From Fimbriiglobus ruber (lineage in GTDB: Bacteria > Planctomycetota > Planctomycetia > Gemmatales > Gemmataceae): 64,000 nt of DNA. Below, piece after piece: positions 28,717 through 36,700 of this stretch (positions are counted from its first letter, which is position 1; every line of letters starts with the position of its first letter). The notes below the pieces were generated by a model, which did no database searches, was not told where the DNA came from, and saw only the letters and a program-made list of their open reading frames with translations. Location of the stretch: contig NZ_NIDE01000003.1 of the NCBI RefSeq assembly GCF_002197845.1, forward strand, positions 186,001 to 250,000. Reading direction: 5' to 3'. Made by a program: the position numbers and the translations under genes.

Positions 28717-29664
28717 ATGGAGATTTCCGATTCCAGGCCGTCACGGATTGGGCTACTCCTCGCGTTTGCCGCCGTTTATGTCCTCTGGGGTTCGACCTAC
28801 CTCGCCATCCGCCTTGCGATCGACAGCATCCCGCCGTTCCTCATGGCCGGTTCGCGGTTCGTGGTCGCGGGCGCCATTCTTTTTGCCTACGGCTCGCAGC
28901 GGTACGCCGGTCGTTTGACGCTCGTTCAGTGGCGAAACGCCGCCCTGGCTTCCGTGCCGCTGTTCGTGATCGGGAACGGCGGGGTGACGTGGGCGGAGCA
29001 GTCGGTTCCGTCCGGCCTGGCGGCTCTCGTGGTCGCGACGATTCCGGTCTGGATGTTGCTTTTCGACTGGATGTATGGCGGACGCCGGGGACCGCGGCGG
29101 GCCGAATTGATGGGGGTTGGGGCGGGTCTGGCGGGTGTGACCGTACTGGCGGCGCCCGGTGCGGACGGCGGATCGCCGGCAGGCATCGGGGCACTCGTGT
29201 TCAGTGCCGTCGGTTGGTCGTGTGGTTCGCTCGTCAACCGGTACGCCGACCTGCCGAAGTCGCCGTTCATGATCTCGGGGATGGAAATGTTGGTCGGCGG
29301 TGTATTCCTCCTGGGCGTCGGGTTGGTGACCGGAGAAGCATCCCGGTTCGATCCGGTGGCGGTGTCATGGCAATCGGGTGCCGCCCTCGTTTATCTGATC
29401 GCGGTCGCGGTCGTCGCCCTTCCCGCCTACACCTGGCTGATGACGGTCTGCTCGCCCGCGCTCGTCGGCACGTATGCGTTCGTGAACCCGGTCATCGCGG
29501 TGCTGCTCGGGTGTGCGGTACTCGGGGAAGAATTGACGAGCCAAACGTTGGCGGCCATCGCCCTGGTCGTGGTGGGGGTGGCCCTGTTGACCAGACCGCA
29601 GAAGTCGGTCAGTTCGCCCGGTGAGAGAAGGCGTGAGGTTCTGGTAATCGAAGAAGGAGTCTGA
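28717..29664 (+). CDS. EamA/DMT family drug-metabolite exporter (YedA-like)
   Basis: This is a 315-residue inner-membrane permease with ten predicted helices in two EamA repeats. The first repeat contains AAVYVLWGSTYLAIRLAID and MAGSRFVVAGAILF; the second contains AVGWSCGSLVNRYADLP, and ends VNPVIAVLLGCAVLGEELTS. WGSTYLAI matches the YedA/RhaT-type subgroup that exports amino acids or metabolites. The start at 28717 has AAGGAG upstream; the open frame before it is not used. The next exporter gene starts two bases after this stop, so the pair forms an operon. The substrate is unknown. Confidence 0.9.
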   Translation: MEISDSRPSRIGLLLAFAAVYVLWGSTYLAIRLAIDSIPPFLMAGSRFVVAGAILFAYGSQRYAGRLTLVQWRNAALASVPLFVIGNGGVTWAEQSVPSGLAALVVATIPVWMLLFDWMYGGRRGPRRAELMGVGAGLAGVTVLAAPGADGGSPAGIGALVFSAVGWSCGSLVNRYADLPKSPFMISGMEMLVGGVFLLGVGLVTGEASRFDPVAVSWQSGAALVYLIAVAVVALPAYTWLMTVCSPALVGTYAFVNPVIAVLLGCAVLGEELTSQTLAAIALVVVGVALLTRPQKSVSSPGERRREVLVIEEGV

Positions 29665-29666
29665 CG

Positions 29667-30890
29667 ATGGGAGTGGACGAAAGTGAATCGGTGGGAGGGC
29701 AGAAACGTGCTGGGGAAACGGTCTACATCGTGCTAGCGGCGCTGAGCGTTTCGCACCTTCTCAACGACCTGATGCAATCGCTGATCCCGGCCGTTTACCC
29801 GGTCTTTAAAGAGACGTACGACCTCAACTATACCCAGGTCGGGCTGATTACCTTCACGTTTCAAGTGACGGCGTCCCTCCTGCAACCGGTCGTCGGCTTG
29901 TACACGGACCGGCGGCCGCAGCCCTATTCGCTGGCGGCCGGCATGGCTTTCACCCTCACGGGCCTCGTACTCTTGTCGGTGGCCAACCATTTTTACAGTA
30001 TCCTCCTTGCCGCCGGGTTGATCGGGATCGGGTCGTCGGTGTTCCACCCGGAGTCGTCCCGCGTCGCCCGACTCGCGTCCGGCGGCCGGTATGGGTTCGC
30101 CCAATCGCTGTTCCAGGTCGGTGGCAATGCCGGGACGGCCCTCGGCCCGCTCCTGGCGGCTTTCATCGTCGTGCCGTGGGGGCAGCCGAGTATCGCGTGG
30201 TTTTCCGCCGTTGCGCTGCTGGCGATGGCCGTGTTGATCGGTGTCGGCCGGTGGTATCAGAGGCAACTGATGGCCCGGATCGCGAAGTCGAAGACGGGCG
30301 GAGGCGAAAGCCGGCCGGGACTGTCGCGTACCCGCATCGGCGTCTCGATTGTCATTTTACTGTTGCTGATTTTCTCGAAATACTTCTACCTGGTCAGCCT
30401 GAGCAATTACTACACCTTTTACCTGATCGACAAGTTCGGGGTCTCGGTCCAGGAAGCACAAGTCTACCTGTTCATCTTCCTCGGGGCGGTGGCCGTCGGC
30501 ACCGTCGCGGGCGGACCCGTCGGCGACCGGGTGGGGTTCAAGACGGTGATCTGGGTGTCGATCCTGGGCGTCCTCCCGTTCACCCTGGTCCTCCCGTACG
30601 TCGGGCTATTCTGGACGGCCGTGTTGACGGTGCCCATCGGCATGATTCTGGCGTCGGCGTTCTCCGCGATTATCGTGTATGCCCAGGAACTGGTGCCCAG
30701 CAAGGTCGGGACGATTGCCGGCCTCTTCTTCGGGTTCGCGTTCGGTATGGGCGGTCTCGGGGCGGCCGCTCTGGGCGGCCTGGCCGACAAGACGAGCATC
30801 GAGTTCGTTTACCGCGTCTGCTCGTTTCTTCCAGCGATCGGGCTGCTAACGGGGTTCCTGCCAAACCTCGAACGAGCCCGCCCGAAATAG
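29667..30890 (+). CDS. fsr: MFS exporter of the fosmidomycin resistance (Fsr) type
   Basis: This is a 407-residue, twelve-helix MFS permease. Landmarks of the Fsr group are SVSHLLNDLMQSLIPAVYPV in helix 1, YTQVGLITFTFQVTASLLQP, GLIGIGSSVFHPESSRVARL and GFAQSLFQVGGNAGTALGPL. Known family members pump out fosmidomycin and related compounds. It has a strong ribosome site (AAGGAG) and sits two bases after the DMT exporter stop, so both are one transcript and may form an efflux unit. The physiological substrate is inferred only from the family. Confidence 0.88.
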   Translation: MGVDESESVGGQKRAGETVYIVLAALSVSHLLNDLMQSLIPAVYPVFKETYDLNYTQVGLITFTFQVTASLLQPVVGLYTDRRPQPYSLAAGMAFTLTGLVLLSVANHFYSILLAAGLIGIGSSVFHPESSRVARLASGGRYGFAQSLFQVGGNAGTALGPLLAAFIVVPWGQPSIAWFSAVALLAMAVLIGVGRWYQRQLMARIAKSKTGGGESRPGLSRTRIGVSIVILLLLIFSKYFYLVSLSNYYTFYLIDKFGVSVQEAQVYLFIFLGAVAVGTVAGGPVGDRVGFKTVIWVSILGVLPFTLVLPYVGLFWTAVLTVPIGMILASAFSAIIVYAQELVPSKVGTIAGLFFGFAFGMGGLGAAALGGLADKTSIEFVYRVCSFLPAIGLLTGFLPNLERARPK

Positions 30891-30937
30891 TTCGGGTGTC
30901 CCGACCGCGCGAGCCGAACGACCCTGACGTTTAGACC

Positions 30938-33382
30938 TCACAGGGGAGGATTGGGCTTCACTTGCGCGTCGCCCGATTCGCTTACTACGATCCCGGCCGG
31001 CGGCTTCCCGGCGGCGTAACTGTCCCACATGGCCCGGTAAGCCTGTTCCAGGTGCCGGGTCACGCGGGTCGTGTCGAAGAGCGGCCACGTCGTCCGATTG
31101 GCAGCCAACTTTTCTCGGAGTCGACTCAGTTCGTTGGGGCGTTGGGCCAGATCAACCGCCCGCCGCGCGTACTCGTCATGGGTAGCCGCGATCAGTTCCG
31201 GCTGGCCGATGTTCGTCAACAAACTCGCGGCCACGCGGGAAGCAAACGTCTGACCCGGGCAGGTCAGGACGGGCAGCCCCGCCCACAGCGCATCGCAAGC
31301 CCCGGTGTGGGCGTTCACCACTGGCGTATCGAGGAATAGATCGGCCAGACGGAGCCGGGCGAGGTGTTTGGTCTTCGTTTCGTGAGCCGCGAAGATGATG
31401 CGGTCGGACGCCAGCCCCCGAGCCGTTGCCTCCCGACGGAGGTTGCGTTCGACCGTGGCACCAGACGAATATAACCACAACACACTGCCGGGAACCTGCC
31501 CCAGAATCTTCGCCCAGACGTCGAAAATGCCCGGCTCGAATTTGTAGCTGTTGTTGAAACAGGTAAAGACGAACCCGCTCTCCGGTAAGCCGTAGTCGGC
31601 TCGCCGGACGGGCGCGGTTGCGATCTCTTGTTCGCGATCCGTCACCAGGTAGCAGTTCGGTAGAAGGACCAATCGCTCGCTGTATCCGGCCGCCATCTCG
31701 GGCGGCGTCACGGTCCGGTCACTGATCAGATAATCGAGGAACGAAGCGCCGCAGGTGCCGGCGAAACCGATGTAGCTGACCTGAATCGGCGCCGGTCGCA
31801 GGGCGACGATCTCCTCGCGGGCTCCGCCGGTGTGGCCCATCAAATCGACGAGAATATGGACGCCGTCGTCATAGATCCGGCGGGCCGCGGTTGCAGTCGG
31901 GACACCCGCGAGGTCGCGGAACTGATCGCAGTCGCGGCGGGCCCGCTGCCGGTAAGTGCTGCCATCGTCTGGGCCGTAGGAGTAGATGAAAACCTCGAAT
32001 TCGCGCCGGTCGTGCAGACCGAACAGGCCCATCATTAATTGCATCAGGGCGTGGTGGTGAAACGTCCCGCCGATGTACCCGATCCGCAAGCGGCCGGTCC
32101 GCGATCGGAGAAACGAGAAAGCCGGGGGCGGTCCCGCGCCGAGTACGATGTCCTCCGAAAACCGGCGGGCGACGGCCAATTGAAAGTCCAGTGACCAGTC
32201 GGTGGTCATCATGTTGAACGGCGTGATCGCCGGCCGCCGGCCGCCCGCCAACCGCTCCTCAGCATCGCGCCGTAACCGTGCGAAATCGGCGTCCCGCGTC
32301 CGCCAGTCGCAGAGCAGCTCGCGGATGCGGACCAGGTTGGCGAACGCCTCCGCGTGGTCGGGTTGCAATGACAAAACCCGCTCGAATACCGGCTGGGCGG
32401 CTTCCCAGCGCGCCTGCTGCAAGATGATGTGGCCGATATTTTCGAGGGTTTCCACGGAATCGGGAGCCAGCTTGAGCGCACTTTGTAAGGCAGCGAGCGC
32501 CTCGTCGCGACGACCCCAGGCCGCCAGGGCGATACCCAGGTAGCAGTGGGCTTTGACGTACTCGGGCCGGAACCGGATAGCCTCCTGATAACACCCGATG
32601 GCCGCCGGGTCGCCCTGGTTGCGGAAAATGTTTCCGAGATTGCAGTGGGCCTCGGGGTAGTCTGGTTGCAACGCGATCGCCCGTCTCAGATGGACAATGG
32701 CTTCCACGAATTTCCTTTGCTCGTTGAAGACAGCCCCCAGGTTGTTGTGGGGGATGGCGTAGTCCGGTTTGAGTCGGATCGCCCCGGCGAAGCAGGCTGC
32801 GGCTCCGTCCAGGTCGCCGTTGCGGTGTAAAACCTGTCCCAGGTTGGTCAGCGCCCGGGGTTGGTCTGGCTTGATGGCCAGGCTCTGGCGAAAGCTGGCC
32901 GCGGCCCGAGCGAGTTGACCTTGGTCCGAGAGAATCATCCCGAGGCCGTTGTGCGCGGCGGCCAACGTCGGGTCCAGGCGCAATGCCGTCTGGAAGCACG
33001 CCTCGGCCTCGCTTCGGTCGCCCCGGACACGGTAGGCTTCCCCGAGGGCGTGGTGGAAGGGTGCGTGGCCGGGCCGCAAGAGCGTCGAGTGGTGGAGGTG
33101 AAGGAGCGCGACGACGGCTTGACCGGCTTCGAGGGCGAGGGCACCGAGCAGATGGACGGCCTCGGCGTGCAACGGTTCTCGCTCCAACACGTCCCGACAG
33201 AAACTCTCGGCCCGTCGGTAGTCGCCGTTCCGGTAATGCGCGATCGCATGTCCGTACAGCGTGGTGACGGTGCCGTCATCTTGAGGCCGTTTCTGGTGTG
33301 TCGACTGCGTCTGGCAATGGGCATCCTTCTTGCCCAGGTTGCCGTCCCGTTTCGGGTTTTCGGCGGGAATTACTGGCGGCAT
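30938..33382 (-). CDS. TPR-containing O-GlcNAc transferase-like glycosyltransferase (GT41)
   Basis: This 814-residue protein has eight to ten TPR units in the N-terminal half (about 40-370, e.g. AAHNGLGMILSDQGQLARAA, PHNNLGAVFNEQRKFVEAIV). A C-terminal GT41/SPINDLY-type catalytic region follows: RIGYIGGTFHHHALMQLM, then VSYIGFAGTCGASFLDYLIS, FVFTCFNNSYKFEPGIFDVW, GSVLWLYSSGATVERNLRRE, DTPVVNAHTGACDALWAGLP and GQTFASRVAASLLTNIG. These match the UDP-sugar pocket of human OGT. It should transfer a sugar to Ser/Thr of proteins in the cytoplasm. It is divergent from the giant surface-protein gene, a tempting but unproven substrate. Confidence 0.92.
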   Translation of the reverse strand: MPPVIPAENPKRDGNLGKKDAHCQTQSTHQKRPQDDGTVTTLYGHAIAHYRNGDYRRAESFCRDVLEREPLHAEAVHLLGALALEAGQAVVALLHLHHSTLLRPGHAPFHHALGEAYRVRGDRSEAEACFQTALRLDPTLAAAHNGLGMILSDQGQLARAAASFRQSLAIKPDQPRALTNLGQVLHRNGDLDGAAACFAGAIRLKPDYAIPHNNLGAVFNEQRKFVEAIVHLRRAIALQPDYPEAHCNLGNIFRNQGDPAAIGCYQEAIRFRPEYVKAHCYLGIALAAWGRRDEALAALQSALKLAPDSVETLENIGHIILQQARWEAAQPVFERVLSLQPDHAEAFANLVRIRELLCDWRTRDADFARLRRDAEERLAGGRRPAITPFNMMTTDWSLDFQLAVARRFSEDIVLGAGPPPAFSFLRSRTGRLRIGYIGGTFHHHALMQLMMGLFGLHDRREFEVFIYSYGPDDGSTYRQRARRDCDQFRDLAGVPTATAARRIYDDGVHILVDLMGHTGGAREEIVALRPAPIQVSYIGFAGTCGASFLDYLISDRTVTPPEMAAGYSERLVLLPNCYLVTDREQEIATAPVRRADYGLPESGFVFTCFNNSYKFEPGIFDVWAKILGQVPGSVLWLYSSGATVERNLRREATARGLASDRIIFAAHETKTKHLARLRLADLFLDTPVVNAHTGACDALWAGLPVLTCPGQTFASRVAASLLTNIGQPELIAATHDEYARRAVDLAQRPNELSRLREKLAANRTTWPLFDTTRVTRHLEQAYRAMWDSYAAGKPPAGIVVSESGDAQVKPNPPL

Positions 33383-33786
33383 GGACCTGTTCCGACAGGG
33401 AGTTTGGGGCTTCTCACAGTATTAAGAACGCAACGGGTCCCAATATGCCAAGGGATTTTCCGGGACTCCTCGCTACCGGCGACTGGCCGACCTGACGAGA
33501 AGCGCCTCATGTCCTTATGCCGATGCATAACACCGTGACTCCCAGGATGCGTTTCGCGACCCTGGGCTGTGTAGTGCAACAGTCTTCGGCTTAATGACGG
33601 CGGGGATTGTTGCCGTGTCCATCGAGAGGTCTCGCTTTCCCTTGGGAAAGTTAGGTAGAAATTGACCGCCCGATTGATAATCGGGGTGGTATAGGTAATG
33701 TGCGTCGTGCGATCGCGGATTTTTACTTGCGGCGATCTCGGTCGTGTTCAATACTCGGGCTCAACCAGACCTCTCGAGAACTTGCC
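33383..33786. other. Divergent promoter region between GT41 and the giant surface protein
   Basis: This 404-bp gap has no gene. It contains the palindrome CCCGAT-TGATA-ATCGGG at 33669-33685, which could be an operator, and a TTGACC at 33662-33667 whose spacing to TATAGG (33690-33695) is too wide for a standard promoter. The region is relatively A/T-rich near 33640-33740. Divergent control of both genes from here is plausible. Confidence 0.45.
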
Positions 33787-36700
33787 ATGTCTCGCCCTTC
33801 TTCCTTCGAACAGCTTTTGACCCGCTTGTTCGGAGTCGCGGCCAGTTCTCAACGGCGGGCCGCAGCCCGAAAGCCGTCGCCACTCGTCCTCCAACAGTTG
33901 GAATCGCGCCTCGTGCCGGCGACCACGGTCAGCATTGCCGATAATAGCGTCGTTGAGCCGGCCCCCGGGGGAACCGTGAATTTGGACTTCACGGTCACGC
34001 GGACGGGAGATTTGACCTCACAGCTCACGGTCGGGTACACCACGGTCGCCGGAACCGCTCAGGCCAATACCGATTTCACGCCCGAGACCGGCACGACGAC
34101 CTTTTCTTCGGGGTCGGCCACCGCCACCATTTCTATCCCGGTGATGGGGAACGGGGTTTACGAGCCCGCGAATTTAACCTTTTCGGTCCAGTTGACCGGC
34201 GTCGTGAACGACGTCGGCCCGCCCGTGACGTTTGCGGCTCAGAACACGTTCGGCACGGCGAACGCTCCCACCTCCGTGGCCATCGGCGACTTGAACGGCG
34301 ACGGCAAGCCGGATCTTGTCGTGGCCGAGTCTGCGAGCGACGCAGTCGGCATCTTCATCAACACGACAGTCCCGGGAGCGACGACGCCCTCGTTTGCCCC
34401 CGAGCAGACATTCTTCGCGTGGACCGCTCCGACCGCCGTCGCCATCGCGGACGTGAACGGCGACGGCAAGCCCGATATCATCGCCGTCAACGATTTGCTC
34501 AACGGTAGCGTCACGGTCTTGCTGAATAACACGCCGACGGGGTCCGCCACCGCCTCGTTCCCCTTCAATTCCCCGGCCCAGGTCTTCAACGTCGGCGGTT
34601 CGCCCCAATCCCTGGCCGTGGCGGACGTGAACGGCGACGGGTTGCCCGACATCGTCGTCGCCAACACGGCCGACAACACGGTTTCCGTCCTGCTGAACAC
34701 GACCTCGCCCGGGGGGAAAGCCCCCTCGTTCGCCACCCAGCAAACCTTCGCCACGGGCAGTTCGCCGAGCGGAGTGGCGGTGGACGACGTGAACGGTGAC
34801 GGCAAGCCCGATATTACGACGGCAAACGCGGGCGACGACACCGTGTCGGTCCTCTTGAACACGACGCCGGCTGGGGCGACGACGGCGGCATTCACAAACC
34901 AAAAAACCTTCGCCACCGGAACGACGCCCACCGCCGTCGCGGTGGCCGACGTGAACGGCGACGGCAAACCCGACTTGCTCGTCGCGAATTCCGGCGCGAA
35001 CAGTGTCAGCGTGCTGGTGAACACGACGCCAGCGGGCGCCACAACGCCCTCGTTCGCCACCCAGCAAACCTTCGCCACAGGAACGCAGCCCGTTTCCTTG
35101 ACCGCCGACGACCTGAACGGCGACGGCAAACCCGACCTGATTGTCGCGGACCAACTCGGCAACGACATCTCCGTGCTGGTGAACACGTCGCTGCCGGGTT
35201 CCTCGACACCGACCTTCGCCGCCCAACAAACCTTCGCCGCGGGCAACACACCGGCGTTCCTGGCGACGGGGGATTTGAACACCGACGGGTTGCCCGACGT
35301 CGTCGTCGCCAACAACGGCGACAACAGCCTGTCGGTTTTGTTCAACACGACCCAGTTAGGCGCGCCTAAGATCGCGCCGGCGTTCCCGACGGCCGCAACA
35401 TCCGCGACCGGGGACAAAGCCAACAGGGTCACCGCGGGGGATCTCAACGGTGACGGGTTGCCCGACCTCGTCGTGGCGAACGTCGAGGACGGAGACGTGT
35501 CGGCGTATTTAAACGAGACCCCGCCCGCGGCTACCACCTTCTCGTTCGCCGCCCAACAAACCTTCGCCACCGGGTCCACCCCTTTTCAGGTCGCCATCGG
35601 GGACGTGAACGGCGACGGGTTGCCCGATCTCGTCGTCTCCGGCGCGGGCGGCGGGGTGGCGGTGCTGCTGAATACGACGCCGCCGGGTGCGACCACGCTG
35701 TCGTTCGCGGCCCCGCAAATCTTCGCCACCGGTAGCGGACCGGGCGCAATTCAACTCGCGGACGTGAACGGCGACGGCAAACTCGACATCGTCATTGCCG
35801 ACGAGAACAGTAACGACGTGTCCGTCCTACTCAACTCGACAACCCCGGGTGCGACCACGCCCTCGTTCGCGACTGCCCAGACGTTTGCAGTCGGCCGAAC
35901 TCCCTTGGGGCTAGCGGTCGGGGACGTGAACGGTGACGGCCTGCCCGACCTCATCGTTACCAATTCGTCCGACAACACGGTTTCCGTATTGCTAAACGAC
36001 ACTACGCCGGGAGCCACCGTAGCGGCATTCGCGACCCAACAAACGTTCGCTACGGGATCGTTTCCCGATTCGGTCGCTCTCGGCGACGTCAACGGCGACG
36101 GTCTGCCCGATCTCGTGATCACGAATTTCGATGATAATGACATCTCGGTGCTGTTGAACGCGACGACTTTTGGCGCGTCCGCCCCGACCTTCGCCTTCGC
36201 CACCCAGCAGACCTTCGCCACAGGTGCCGGTCCTAACTATGCCCTACTGGGGGATGTGAACGGCGACGGCCGCCCCGATGTCGTGGTGGCTAACAAGAAC
36301 GAGAACGACGTTTCGGTACTGTTGAACGCGACGACCCCTGGTGCGTCCGCCCCGGCGTTCGCCACCCAACAGACGTTCGCTACGGGGGCGCTTCCCACGG
36401 CGGTGACGCTGGCTCAGGTGAACGGCGACGGTCGCCCGGACCTGGCCGTGGTCAACTTCCAGGACTCGTCGGTCTCCGTGCTGGCCAACACGCCGGCCAC
36501 GATCACCCGCGGCCAGGCCACGGGCACGATCGTTGAAAGTGGTTCGCCACCAACCGTCCCGTTCTCGACTGGCGCGGAGACGGTCGACGCATCGACCGGG
36601 ACGTTCAGTGTCACGGTCACGATGTCGTCCGCCTCGGCCGTCGACACGACCATCCCGTTCACGGTCGGCGGGACGGCCGTCGCCGGGACCGACTACAGCG